Below are positions 1 to 7,585 of a DNA stretch of 18,764 nucleotides, one piece after another. The stretch comes from Bacteroidales bacterium UBA5266 (GTDB taxonomy: Bacteria; Bacteroidota; Bacteroidia; Bacteroidales; WCHB1-69). The stretch's first letter is position 1. Each line of letters opens with the position of its first letter. The translations under genes were made by a program, and so were the position numbers. The DNA lies in NCBI GenBank assembly GCA_002411545.1, contig DHTG01000005.1, forward strand, positions 3,176 through 21,939, written 5' to 3'. The notes beneath the pieces were generated by a model. That model did no database searches and was not told where the DNA came from. It saw only the letters and a list, made by a program, of their open reading frames with translations.

Positions 1-500
1 CCATTATCTCCCCATTGTTTATCTTTCATTATCATAATAAATGCACCCGAGACAACACTTACTCCGGCTAAAGTTTTTACTATCTGAAAAGCAGGTCGTA
101 AGACATCACCTGTGGCATTCATCGCACCGGCCACTTCACCGTCGGCTTCTTTGTTTTTAATGAGTAAAGTACCTAAATACAAAGGGTCTTTTGCTAAACG
201 TGTGGCTTTGTCCATATCCATGCCTTTGTGTTTACGTATCTCATACAACATATTGGCATAATATGCTATTTTAGGATTGTTTTCAGGGTCGATTATCTGT
301 GCTTTGTGAATGTAGTTTAAATTCCATTCTTTGGCTTTGTTTAATATTAATTCTTTGTTTCCCAATAAGATGAGTCGGGCAATCTTTTCCGATAAAATAA
401 TATCGGCAGCTTTTAAGGTTCTTTCTTCCATTCCTTCAGGCAAAACAATGCATTTATCGGCTTGTTTGGCCATAGCCTTGATGTTCGTTATTAAATCCAT
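1..500 (-). CDS. pta: Phosphate acetyltransferase, N-terminal part (runs off left edge)
   Basis: The minus strand from an ATG at 498-500 reads through to the window edge as about 166 residues beginning MDLITNIKAMAKQADKCIVL, with PEGMEERTLKAADIIL next. This is the typical opening of the phosphate acetyl/butyryltransferase fold. Downstream lie the family segments DPLYLGTLLIKNKEADGEVA and GAMNATGDVLRPAFQIVKT. The enzyme interconverts acetyl-CoA plus phosphate with acetyl phosphate plus CoA in the cytoplasm; with acetate kinase it gives the acetate fermentation route. The gene starts directly at the catalytic domain, so it is the short form without the N-terminal DRTGG/BioD-like region of long Pta proteins. 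ackA is not on the visible side; if linked, it would lie further left. The C-terminal half is missing. A phosphate butyryltransferase is a less likely alternative. Confidence 0.9.
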   Translation of the reverse strand, partial: MDLITNIKAMAKQADKCIVLPEGMEERTLKAADIILSEKIARLILLGNKELILNKAKEWNLNYIHKAQIIDPENNPKIAYYANMLYEIRKHKGMDMDKATRLAKDPLYLGTLLIKNKEADGEVAGAMNATGDVLRPAFQIVKTLAGVSVVSGAFIMIMKDKQWGDN

Positions 501-544
501 ATCTTTTAAAAATTATTTATTTTTAGGTAAAATTTTAATTCCGA

Positions 545-552
545 CAAAATTA
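545..552 (-). promoter_or_regulatory. Candidate -7 box (TAATTTTG) for pta
   Basis: The plus strand reads CAAAATTA, so the minus strand has TAATTTTG, a full match to the Bacteroidota -7 consensus TAnnTTTG, 44 bases before the pta ATG. I see no good -33 TTG/TTTG element at the usual distance. An 8-mer with six fixed bases can occur by chance in DNA this AT-rich. Confidence 0.4.
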
Positions 553-878
553 CTAAAAATTAACATGTAAAATAAACGATAAGGATAGATTATTTGTTTA
601 AGATACCAAAGCTGCTTATAAAGTCATATTTGATGGATGTTTTGATAAGATTTGGAAATAATGTTTCAATAATCCGAGCATGAGAAAATTGATTGATAAA
701 ACGCCAATATACGCAAGAGCTAAAGAGCGGATGAACGATGAATGCTTTTCAGATTAACGACCGATCTCTGTCGGGTTTGAATTAACTGTTTTATGGAAAG
801 TAAAATGTTAACAAAAAATTGTGAGGAATTTGTTGTGAAGATTATTTTGACTTTTATCGGATAATAATGAATTTTATG

Positions 879-886
879 TACTTTTG
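879..886 (+). promoter_or_regulatory. Candidate -7 box (TACTTTTG) for the DUF4837 operon
   Basis: TACTTTTG matches the Bacteroidota -7 consensus TAnnTTTG and lies 48 bases before the ATG at 935. The nearest upstream TTG (847-849) is 29 bases away, too far for a standard -33 element, so only the -7 half is supported. Confidence 0.45.
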
Positions 887-934
887 CAGCTGTAATGTAA
901 TTCTACTAAGCGTAATAATATAAGGTAATTAGTT

Positions 935-1954
935 ATGATATTGAAAAATAATAAAATCGGCATAACTTTATATGTAATCATTTCTTTTATATTGGGTTTT
1001 ACGGCGTGTGAATCAACAGGGACACAAGGCAAGGGTTTGTTGTCGTCGTCGGGGAGATCGGGAGAGATGTTGGTGGTGTGTCAATCATCGGCATGGAAAG
1101 GTGCATTGGGAGATAGTCTGCGTAGTATGTTTATGTCATCGTTGGAATGTTTACCTCAAAATGAACCATATTTCACTCTTTCACATATTTCAAACGATAA
1201 ATTTAATGCTATCTATCAGAAACAAAGAAATATTTTATACGTTGATATCAATTCTTCGTATACAGAAGCAAAAGTTACCGTATCAAAAGATAAATGGGCG
1301 TCGCCTCAATTAATAATAACCCTTTTTGTTTCGGATGAAAAAGCTGCTATTGCATTGGCGGCAACTCATAAGGATAAAATCATGAGTTTGTTTTTAGATT
1401 CGGAAATCAAGCGTTTTCAACGTGCTCAATTTGCTCAGCAGGATAAGAGTATAGATAAAAAACTTAAAAAATCATATAAACTATCCATGATTGTACCACA
1501 GGGATTTATTTTTGCCGTTAAAAATGAAAATTTTTGTTGGATGCGTAAAGAAACTAAATATTGGAGTCAAAGTATCTTGATATATACGGAAGATTATACG
1601 GATACATCTATGTTTTCGAATACGTATATTGTAGCTTTAAGAAACAAAATGACGAAACAATATGTGTTCGGCTCTCTGGATAGTTCCTATATGATAGTGG
1701 ATGAAAAATTTATTCCTACTAAATCTGATTTTTATGATTTTAATGGGATGTATGGTGTGAAAACACAAGGAATATGGAAAATGGTGGGTGATTATATGGG
1801 TGGAGCGTTTGTGAATTACACCCTTTTAGATACAAAACGAAACAGGGTGATTAGTCTTGACGGATTTTTGTATGCTCCTACGGATGATAAACGAGATTTA
1901 TTAAGGCAGATAGAAGCAGTTTTATTGTCAACTAAACTAGAGAATGAAACATAA
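935..1954 (+). CDS. DUF4837 family lipoprotein
   Basis: This 339-aa protein begins with a hydrophobic signal segment (about residues 8-24) and a lipobox FTAC, so Cys25 is the likely lipidation site and the mature protein is probably anchored to a membrane. After the signal comes GRSGEMLVVCQSSAWKGALG and a segment ending in FNAIYQKQRNIL. These fit the DUF4837 family of Bacteroidota lipoproteins as I remember it, whose members also have a 'GEMLVV...W.G..GDSLR' opening and an 'RNIL' motif. Length agrees with the family. The function of DUF4837 is unknown. The stop codon is followed after three bases by the next ATG, so the two genes are almost certainly co-transcribed and perhaps translationally coupled. 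Confidence 0.85.
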   Translation: MILKNNKIGITLYVIISFILGFTACESTGTQGKGLLSSSGRSGEMLVVCQSSAWKGALGDSLRSMFMSSLECLPQNEPYFTLSHISNDKFNAIYQKQRNILYVDINSSYTEAKVTVSKDKWASPQLIITLFVSDEKAAIALAATHKDKIMSLFLDSEIKRFQRAQFAQQDKSIDKKLKKSYKLSMIVPQGFIFAVKNENFCWMRKETKYWSQSILIYTEDYTDTSMFSNTYIVALRNKMTKQYVFGSLDSSYMIVDEKFIPTKSDFYDFNGMYGVKTQGIWKMVGDYMGGAFVNYTLLDTKRNRVISLDGFLYAPTDDKRDLLRQIEAVLLSTKLENET

Positions 1955-1957
1955 GAA

Positions 1958-3445
1958 ATGAAACGAATACTATTTTTGTTTTTTGGATTGTGTAGTTATT
2001 CTACGCTACTTTTCTCCCAGTCATATAACCCACCTTTACGTATAGAAATTGAAACACCCATGGGAGAGTTCCCTTTTCAGTTGATGCCAATGAAACAACA
2101 TGGAGTTATACTGTTTTATGAAACAGGAATCGTTGAAAATAAACAAGTAAAATGGAGTATCGTATGGTTTGATACTAATTTAAATAAAATTACTACTTCG
2201 GATTTTTTTATAGATAAAGGAATGATTATTGAAGCTTTTAATGGTGACGAGAATGATTTTTATATCTGTATGCAATCCAAATCGCATAGAAGGAATATCC
2301 TGTATAATACGGTATTTGTTCACTATAATCTTATTGAAAAAAAAATAAAAGTTTATTCTTTTAATTTACGTGATCGTGAAGAAGTACAAAGCATGTTTTT
2401 GTTTAATAATACCGTATTGTTTACTACTTTATATAACAAACAAGAAGAAGTTTTACTATTCGACTTGCAACGTTTAAGTGTTAAACCATTCTATACTGAA
2501 AATAATCGTACATATTCTCTACAATTTGTTACATTCGATTCCATTACACATAGTTTCTGGATAGGAAGTCTTATAGAAAATCAACCGCATTCCGTATTGG
2601 TGTTAAATCAGTTAGATACTAACGGAAGCAGTTATTATCAACAAGAGATTGCGTTTGATCAACAATACAGGCTAAATTATTGTAAATGGGTAGTTACAGA
2701 TAGTGGTAAAGCCCTTCTCTTGGCGAGTTATGTCCACGCTAATGAGATAAATTCAAAAACAGTAAGCAATATCAATACCGGCATTGTATCAATGCGATTT
2801 TCAAAAGAAGCAATATCAATACCTACATATTATAATTTTTTATATTTAACAAACGAAACACAATTACGATCCAATAAGCAAGATGTTTCATTAAATCTTC
2901 AATTGATAGTGAATAATGTTGCTCACAATGATAGTTTGTATATTTTTATAGGTGAAGTATATTATCCGGAATATCGACAAGAATATGCCGCCGGATATGG
3001 AATGTATGCTTATTCAGCTGCACCGACTACAGTATTCGCCGGATACCGATATCAAATTGCCTATGTGTTAGTTTTTAATAAAAATGGAAATTTAGTATGG
3101 AATACCCAATTTCAACACAGAGATATTTTGGTGAAAAGTTTACGTAATATTTTACATGCATACATAGATGATGAAAATAATGTGTTACTATATTATGGCC
3201 TGGGAAGTAATATTAGTTCTACAATAATAAACGATAAGACAGTTATTCAGTCACTTGATAAAATACCTGTAGAATTGCTTGCTCCTGGTGAACAGATTAT
3301 TAATAATTATACTACCTTTTGTAAACATTGGTATGCCGATTATTTTATTTATTATGGATATCAAACTATTCTGTCTCCCAAGTCAAATAAACGGCAAAAA
3401 AGAAAGAGAGATGTTTTGTTTATTAATAAATTGGTGTATAAATAA
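1958..3445 (+). CDS. Secreted protein of unknown function, 495 aa
   Basis: I do not recognise this family. The N terminus MKRILFLFFGLCSYSTLLFS followed by QSYNPP is a clear signal peptide, probably cleaved near Ser20-Gln21 with no lipobox Cys, so the protein is likely periplasmic or exported without a lipid anchor. The rest is dense in beta-strand-like hydrophobic and aromatic segments (for example VKWSIVWFDTNLNKITTSDF and NGNLVWNTQFQHRDILVKSL), with repeated 'W..D/N.NGN' turns like those of beta-propellers; that fold is a guess. There is no T9SS sorting tail: the C terminus is basic (KSNKRQKRKRDVLFINKLVYK). It starts 3 bases after the DUF4837 stop and looks like its operon partner. It ends just before a hairpin facing the convergent serine operon. 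Confidence 0.75.
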   Translation: MKRILFLFFGLCSYSTLLFSQSYNPPLRIEIETPMGEFPFQLMPMKQHGVILFYETGIVENKQVKWSIVWFDTNLNKITTSDFFIDKGMIIEAFNGDENDFYICMQSKSHRRNILYNTVFVHYNLIEKKIKVYSFNLRDREEVQSMFLFNNTVLFTTLYNKQEEVLLFDLQRLSVKPFYTENNRTYSLQFVTFDSITHSFWIGSLIENQPHSVLVLNQLDTNGSSYYQQEIAFDQQYRLNYCKWVVTDSGKALLLASYVHANEINSKTVSNINTGIVSMRFSKEAISIPTYYNFLYLTNETQLRSNKQDVSLNLQLIVNNVAHNDSLYIFIGEVYYPEYRQEYAAGYGMYAYSAAPTTVFAGYRYQIAYVLVFNKNGNLVWNTQFQHRDILVKSLRNILHAYIDDENNVLLYYGLGSNISSTIINDKTVIQSLDKIPVELLAPGEQIINNYTTFCKHWYADYFIYYGYQTILSPKSNKRQKRKRDVLFINKLVYK

Positions 3446-3448
3446 AAA

Positions 3449-3476
3449 GTAGAGACATTGCATGCAACGTCTCTAC
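3449..3476 (-). terminator. REP-like palindrome acting as serC-serA terminator
   Basis: A near-perfect 28-base palindrome: outer arms GTAGAGAC (3449-3456) and GTCTCTAC (3469-3476), one A/C mismatch (3457 against 3468), and a core TTGCATGCAA (3458-3467) that is itself a palindrome. Read on the minus strand it is followed by TTTTTATTTA, the layout of an intrinsic terminator, and it begins 24 bases beyond the serA stop. On the plus strand there is no T-run after it, so its main role is probably ending serA transcription. The GTAGAGAC/GTCTCTAC arms resemble dispersed palindromic repeats that I recall from Bacteroidota and cyanobacterial intergenic regions. Confidence 0.7.
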
Positions 3477-3499
3477 CAATCAATATTATTGATAAAAGA

Positions 3500-4420
3500 T
3501 TATTTATTCACTTGGAATGTTTTATCGCCTGTGGCAAAGAAATTAACAATCTGATTAGCGGATGCTAACCCTGCATTTATATTTGCTTCTGCTGTTTCAG
3601 CTCCCATTTTTTTAGGAGTGGCGAAGAAACGGCTTTGAAATTTTTCGGTCATTTCGCTTGTATTATCGGGAGCAATATCGGAACAGTATTTTAAGTCTGT
3701 TCTTTCTTCCATTGCTTTTACCAATTCTTCTTCGTGAATCACTTCTTTACGAGCTGTATTGATAAGGCATCCACCTTTGGGCATTTGAGTTATCAGTTTA
3801 TAGCCAATGGATTTTTTGGTTTGTTCATTGGCCGGAATATGCAATGAAATAAAATGACAATTTGTATATAATTTTTCTACGCTATCCAGTGGTGTAACAC
3901 CGTCGGCTTTGATTTTATCGGCAGGAACAAAGGGATCAAAAGCATACACTTCCATGCCAAATCCTTTGGCGATGTCGGCAGCTAGTCGTCCAACATTCCC
4001 GTAAGCATGTATACCTAATTTTTTACCTTTTAATTCAGATCCGGTTCCGGGTTTAAAGGTATTGCGCGACATATAAATCATCATACCTATGGCTAATTCG
4101 GCAACAGCATTAGAATTTTGACCGGGAGTGTTCATGGCAACAATGTTTTTTGCAGAACAAGCGGCTAAATCTAAATTATCGTAACCTGCACCTGCGCGGA
4201 CCACAATTTTTAATTGTTTTGCGGCATTGATAACTTCTTTAGTAACTTTATCTGAACGGACTATTAATGCATCTGCATCAGCTACCGCTTTATAGAATTC
4301 GTTTACATCGGTATATTTTTCAAGTAAACTCAAACTATGTCCGGCTTTTTCTACAATGTTACGAATACCGTCAACAGCGGCTTTGGCAAATGGTTTTTCG
4401 GTTGCTACTAATATTTTCAT
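3500..4420 (-). CDS. serA: D-3-phosphoglycerate dehydrogenase, short lysine-type
   Basis: This cytoplasmic 306-aa enzyme oxidises 3-phosphoglycerate to 3-phosphohydroxypyruvate with NAD, the first step of serine synthesis. It is the short form: catalytic plus nucleotide-binding domains and no C-terminal ACT or ASB domain, so serine feedback through an ACT domain is not expected. Substrate-side motif VVRAGAGYDNLD is at about 73-84. The Rossmann motif GIHAYGNVGR (136-145) lacks the usual GxGxxG start but keeps GNVG. The catalytic Arg is R224 in NTARKEV. Where most family members have the catalytic His in TPHxGxxT, this one reads TPKKMGAET (268-276), a Lys-type substitution. It follows serC by 52 bases on the same strand, supporting the assignment over other 2-hydroxyacid dehydrogenases. 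Confidence 0.92.
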   Translation of the reverse strand: MKILVATEKPFAKAAVDGIRNIVEKAGHSLSLLEKYTDVNEFYKAVADADALIVRSDKVTKEVINAAKQLKIVVRAGAGYDNLDLAACSAKNIVAMNTPGQNSNAVAELAIGMMIYMSRNTFKPGTGSELKGKKLGIHAYGNVGRLAADIAKGFGMEVYAFDPFVPADKIKADGVTPLDSVEKLYTNCHFISLHIPANEQTKKSIGYKLITQMPKGGCLINTARKEVIHEEELVKAMEERTDLKYCSDIAPDNTSEMTEKFQSRFFATPKKMGAETAEANINAGLASANQIVNFFATGDKTFQVNK

Positions 4421-4440
4421 ATTTCTTTATTTTTTTAATT

Positions 4441-4470
4441 GTTTAACTGTTATAAAATAGGCAGTTCAAC
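4441..4470 (-). other. Hairpin between serC and serA
   Basis: Arms GTTTAACTG (4441-4449) and CAGTTCAAC (4462-4470) pair over nine positions with one mismatch. The hairpin begins two bases after the serC stop codon. In the transcribed minus-strand direction it is followed by A-rich rather than T-rich sequence, so it is not an intrinsic terminator. It could affect mRNA stability or serA translation, but that is inference. Confidence 0.35.
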
Positions 4471-4472
4471 GA

Positions 4473-5546
4473 TTATTTATGTAATTTTTCAAATTCTTGC
4501 ATACAATTCACGAATGCTTCAACGCTTTCTTTCGGGCAAGCATTGTACAGAGAAGCACGGAATCCGCCAACGGAACGGTGACCTTTAATGCCCACCATAC
4601 CGCGTTCTTTAGCAAAAGCCATGAATGCTTCTTCTTTGTCTTTGTGCCCTTCGGCCATGACAAAGCAAATGTTCATCATGGAACGACTGTCTTTTTCGGC
4701 AGTACCTACAAAAAGTGAATTACGGTCGATTTCATTATATAGCAAACCGGCTTTTTCTTCATTCATCTTTTGCATCACTTCCACGCCACCTAATCGTTTT
4801 AACCATTTCAAGGTTTCGTTCATAACCAATATTGAAAAAACGGGAGGTGTGTTGAACATGGAACTTTCTTCGATATGTGTTTTGTAGTTTAACATAGTAG
4901 GGATGTAACGACTTACTTTTCCCAACAAAGATTCTTTGATGATTACAAAAGTAACACCGGCAGGACCTACGTTTTTCTGTGCACCACCATAAATCACTCC
5001 GTATTTTGCAATATCAACTGGTCTACTCATGATATCGGACGACATGTCGGCAATCAATGTAACAGGCGAATCCATATCGTAACGGATTTCTGTACCATAG
5101 ATGGTATTATTAGTTGTAATATGGAAATAATCTACATCGGTAGGAATAGTGTATCCTTTGGGGATATAGTTGAAGGTTTTATCCGCTGATGAAGCAACAC
5201 AAATAGCTTCACCTATGCCTTTAGCTTCTTTCAACGCTTTTTTTGCCCATACACCGGTTTCTAAATAAGCTGCCTTTTTTTCCATAAAATTTAATGGAAT
5301 CATGGCGAATTGCAAAGATGCTCCGCCTCCTAGAAACATGACTTTATATCCTTCGGGTATTTTTAATATTTCTTTCCATAATGCTTCGGTTTCATCCATA
5401 ACAGCTTGCCATTCTTTCGAACGATGGGATACTTCTATGACAGACATTCCCGTGCCTTTAAAATCTTTTAATGCTTCAATAGCTGCATTGATAGCTTCTT
5501 TTGGAAGGACGCATGGTCCCGCATTGAAATTATGTACTCGTTTCAT
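4473..5546 (-). CDS. serC: Phosphoserine aminotransferase
   Basis: This 357-aa PLP enzyme transaminates 3-phosphohydroxypyruvate with glutamate to give O-phosphoserine, the second step of serine synthesis. In many bacteria it also acts in pyridoxal phosphate synthesis. The N terminus [11 protein letters not shown] is the family hallmark. Other visible motifs are the substrate-contact segment SHRSKEW (40-46), [14 protein letters not shown] (73-86) around the cofactor phosphate, [11 protein letters not shown] (167-177) with the PLP-ring Asp, and the Schiff-base lysine K191 in [11 protein letters not shown]. Near the C terminus, [18 protein letters not shown] carries the conserved Arg/His residues. 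Length matches the family. It is the first gene of a serC-serA operon. No serB is visible in the window. Confidence 0.96.
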   Translation of the reverse strand: MKRVHNFNAGPCVLPKEAINAAIEALKDFKGTGMSVIEVSHRSKEWQAVMDETEALWKEILKIPEGYKVMFLGGGASLQFAMIPLNFMEKKAAYLETGVWAKKALKEAKGIGEAICVASSADKTFNYIPKGYTIPTDVDYFHITTNNTIYGTEIRYDMDSPVTLIADMSSDIMSRPVDIAKYGVIYGGAQKNVGPAGVTFVIIKESLLGKVSRYIPTMLNYKTHIEESSMFNTPPVFSILVMNETLKWLKRLGGVEVMQKMNEEKAGLLYNEIDRNSLFVGTAEKDSRSMMNICFVMAEGHKDKEEAFMAFAKERGMVGIKGHRSVGGFRASLYNACPKESVEAFVNCMQEFEKLHK

Positions 5547-5608
5547 ATCAATTTTTTTTATTGTTAATTTTTATAATAATTATTTTTTTGCTTTTATATA
5601 ATTTTCGG

Positions 5609-5616
5609 CAAAGTTA
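5609..5616 (-). promoter_or_regulatory. Candidate -7 box (TAACTTTG) for serC-serA
   Basis: The plus strand CAAAGTTA gives TAACTTTG on the minus strand, a full TAnnTTTG match 62 bases before the serC ATG. No convincing -33 element is visible at the expected spacing. Confidence 0.4.
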
Positions 5617-5712
5617 AACATTTAAACAATAGCTTTATGTCTTTTAGTAAAATTTTAATTTCTTGCATTATAAATGGTATATGCAAAAAAGAAAATATTT
5701 TATATGCTATGC

Positions 5713-5766
5713 TAAAAAATAAAGGGAGGTTTAAGCTTTTATTTAGCATAAAACTCCCTTTTTTCG
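5713..5766 (-). terminator. Intrinsic terminator of the small lipoprotein gene
   Basis: Arms AAAGGGAG (5721-5728) and CTCCCTTT (5754-5761) pair perfectly, extended by GTTT/AAA across a one-base bulge. Read on the minus strand, the stem is followed by TATTTTTTAGC, a T-tract. It lies about 13-18 bases beyond the lipoprotein stop. A T-run at 5759-5764 on the other side means it could also work in the plus direction, but no plus-strand gene ends there. Confidence 0.75.
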
Positions 5767-5778
5767 AATAATTAAGAC

Positions 5779-6168
5779 CTATTTTTCCATATGTAAATCA
5801 CATATGATGGTATCACTTTTTGTAATGGTGATGGAATCGGAGCGTCCGGTAAAAGTTGTGTTGTCAACGGAGAAATAATATTCGGCACTAACGGTATAAA
5901 CACCATTTAAAATTCCGTTTATTTGATAATTCCCTTGATCGTCAGTGGTAACAGTTTTTAGGGCTTTTTCAGCTGAACCTTTGTGTAGTTTAACTGAAGC
6001 ATGGTCGGCTTTGCCTTCAAGGCCGCTTTCCGAATCAAAATAACTTATTTGACCTTTAATGACACTTACTTCCAAATCTGAATCCGGATCAGGATCGTCT
6101 TCTTTACAAGATACAGTCGTAATTGCTAATGCTGCTAGCAAAATCAATACATAATTTTTTATTTTCAT
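5779..6168 (-). CDS. Small lipoprotein with carboxypeptidase-regulatory-like domain
   Basis: This 129-aa protein has a signal peptide and a lipobox ending in Cys21 (TTVSC), followed by an acidic linker KEDDPDPDSD, a common layout for surface-directed Bacteroidota lipoproteins. Residues of about 36-127 look like one CarboxypepD_reg/CnaB-like beta-sandwich: an opening VIKGQISYFDSESG, the core TTDDQGNYQINGILNGVYTV (T-x-x-x-G-x-Y-x-x-x-x-L-x-x-G-x-Y), and a closing strand SDTIICDLHMEK. No catalytic domain is attached, so it is probably structural or binding. It is monocistronic: a terminator lies right behind it and a candidate promoter in front. The domain call rests on the visible pattern only. 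Confidence 0.82.
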   Translation of the reverse strand: MKIKNYVLILLAALAITTVSCKEDDPDPDSDLEVSVIKGQISYFDSESGLEGKADHASVKLHKGSAEKALKTVTTDDQGNYQINGILNGVYTVSAEYYFSVDNTTFTGRSDSITITKSDTIICDLHMEK

Positions 6169-6220
6169 TGCCTTTACTTTTAAATATTTTGTTATTTATT
6201 ATTGATTTAAATTAGAGTAA

Positions 6221-6228
6221 CAAAAGTA
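6221..6228 (-). promoter_or_regulatory. Candidate -7 box (TACTTTTG) for the small lipoprotein
   Basis: The plus strand CAAAAGTA reads TACTTTTG on the minus strand, a full TAnnTTTG match 52 bases before the ATG at 6168. No clear -33 element is visible. Confidence 0.42.
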
Positions 6229-6446
6229 TATAAAAATTTCGATAAATTTATTGTTTCTTAAAATTTATTTTTAGAATGAATGATAATTTTCATCTACTTG
6301 ATTATATCCCTCTCAATACCATATTGTTTTTTATATTCTATCTTTTCTGTATTATCATTAATAAATAACAGTTGAATACATGTAAAAGAAAATTCATATT
6401 TTCACATAAAATGTGTTTTTCTGCTGTTATGGGTTTTTTATTTATC

Positions 6447-6454
6447 TATATTTG
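6447..6454 (+). promoter_or_regulatory. Candidate -7 box (TATATTTG) for ddl
   Basis: TATATTTG fully matches TAnnTTTG and sits 76 bases before the ddl ATG. A -33 element is not evident. Confidence 0.4.
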
Positions 6455-6530
6455 TACGTTTTTAAACAGAACAGGACACAGAGGTTGAAAGTGTTATAAA
6501 TATTTCTTTATCAACAAATAATTTTTTAAA

Positions 6531-7514
6531 ATGAAAAAAAATATTGCAGTAATTGCAGGTGGTAATTCCGGAGAACATGATATTTCTATTCGAAGCGGTA
6601 AAAATATAGCCGAGACTTTAGACAAACAAAAATTCAATGTCTATTTCATACATTTGTATTTTAAAGAATGGACATATACCGATGAGCAAGGTAATGTGTA
6701 TAATATAGATAAAAATGATTTTAGTCTGCCTCTCCGACATCAACGTATTTACTTCGATTGTGTATTCATAGCCATTCATGGTAATCCGGGCGAAGATGGG
6801 AAACTGCAAGGATATTTCGATATGTTAGGAATTCCTTATGCAGGTTGTGATGCGACTGTTTCCTCATTAACTTTTAATAAGAACTTATGCAATAGAGTAT
6901 TGAAAACCTATGGAATCCATATGACCACTTCGTTACATATCTTCCAATATGATAAGATTGACACAAAGAAAATAATAGCAGAAATCGGCTTGCCGTGCTT
7001 TGTCAAACCCTGTTGTTCGGGTTCCAGTGTGGGTATTTCGAAGGTAAACCATGAAAAAGAATTGTTTCCGGCTATCGAAAATGCGTTTAAATACGACAAT
7101 CAGTTGCTTATCGAACGGTTTGTCCAAGGAAGGGAAATCACCTGTGGGGTGATGCGTTTGAATGGAAACATACAGGTGTTAGCCATAACAGAGATAGTGA
7201 GTAAAAAAGCATTTTTCGATTTGGAAGCAAAATATGACCCTACTTTAGCCGATGAGATTACACCCGCCCCCATAGAAAATGAAATTAGAGAAGCCTGTGA
7301 AACGATATCAAAAAATATTTATCAATGGCTTGATTGTAAAGGAATAGTTCGTATTGATTACATCTATAATGAGCATGAATTATGTTTTATCGAAATCAAT
7401 ACCATCCCCGGTCAAACCAACGAAAGCATTATTCCTAAGCAAGTCAGATATAAAAATCTTGATTTTAAAGAATTGTGTACGGTTTTTATTGAAGAAGCTA
7501 TACGAGGAAAATAA
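6531..7514 (+). CDS. ddl: D-alanine--D-alanine ligase
   Basis: This cytoplasmic 327-aa ATP-grasp ligase joins two D-alanines for the peptidoglycan precursor stem peptide. Visible motifs in order are: AGGNSGEHDIS (9-19) with the D-Ala-binding Glu15; IHGNPGEDGKLQGYFDMLGI (82-101); FVKPCCSGSSVGISKV (157-172) with ATP-contacting Lys159 and the Ser loop; the omega-loop EAKYDPT (232-238), which keeps the AKY associated with D-Ala-D-Ala rather than D-lactate ligases; and the metal-binding FIEINTIPGQTNESIIPKQ (287-305). Length is normal. The start (MKKNIAVIAGG) is the family start. It may be co-transcribed with the beta-helix lipoprotein 71 bases downstream, although that gap also holds a possible promoter box. 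Confidence 0.95.
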   Translation: MKKNIAVIAGGNSGEHDISIRSGKNIAETLDKQKFNVYFIHLYFKEWTYTDEQGNVYNIDKNDFSLPLRHQRIYFDCVFIAIHGNPGEDGKLQGYFDMLGIPYAGCDATVSSLTFNKNLCNRVLKTYGIHMTTSLHIFQYDKIDTKKIIAEIGLPCFVKPCCSGSSVGISKVNHEKELFPAIENAFKYDNQLLIERFVQGREITCGVMRLNGNIQVLAITEIVSKKAFFDLEAKYDPTLADEITPAPIENEIREACETISKNIYQWLDCKGIVRIDYIYNEHELCFIEINTIPGQTNESIIPKQVRYKNLDFKELCTVFIEEAIRGK

Positions 7515-7522
7515 TATTTTTG
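7515..7522 (+). promoter_or_regulatory. Possible -7 box (TATTTTTG) after ddl
   Basis: TATTTTTG matches TAnnTTTG, lies directly after the ddl stop codon, and has a TTG at 7489-7491, 23 bases upstream, at the outer limit for a -33 partner. If real, it would start a separate lipoprotein-aroK transcript 63 bases before the ATG at 7586. Confidence 0.3.
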
Positions 7523-7585
7523 TCCTTTCCCCGTTTCTAATTACATATGCGTTTTCTGTTTTTACAATAATATAAATAGGTATAC

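Larger units (their letters stand above)
501..934. other. Intergenic region between divergent pta and the DUF4837 gene
   Basis: This 434-base gap holds the candidate promoter boxes of the two divergent genes near its ends. The middle (about 600-790) has mixed composition and only very short open frames, including a 25-codon one at 680-757 that resembles nothing I know. A weak hairpin (CCGA 761-764 with TCGG 771-774) has no T-run. The middle could be decayed coding sequence or plain spacer. Confidence 0.5.
6169..6530. other. Divergent intergenic region, lipoprotein / ddl
   Basis: This is 362 bases of very AT-rich DNA between divergent genes. Apart from the two candidate promoter boxes (6221-6228 minus, 6447-6454 plus) I see no open frame of note, no strong hairpin and no repeat. 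Confidence 0.5.

Noticed and set aside
331..570. 79-codon plus-strand open frame
   Set aside because: It lies mostly antisense to the well-supported pta coding sequence and its translation has no family resemblance.
680..757. 25-codon open frame (MRKLIDKTPIYARAKERMND...) in the pta-DUF4837 gap
   Set aside because: No recognised similarity, no promoter or terminator of its own, and its length is easily reached by chance in a 434-base spacer.
761..774. Small hairpin CCGA/TCGG with a six-base loop
   Set aside because: Only four base pairs, no T-run, and no gene ends nearby.
7354..7575. Plus-strand open frame overlapping the 3' end of ddl
   Set aside because: It is out of frame with ddl, whose C-terminal metal-binding motif is intact there; composition and translation are not gene-like.
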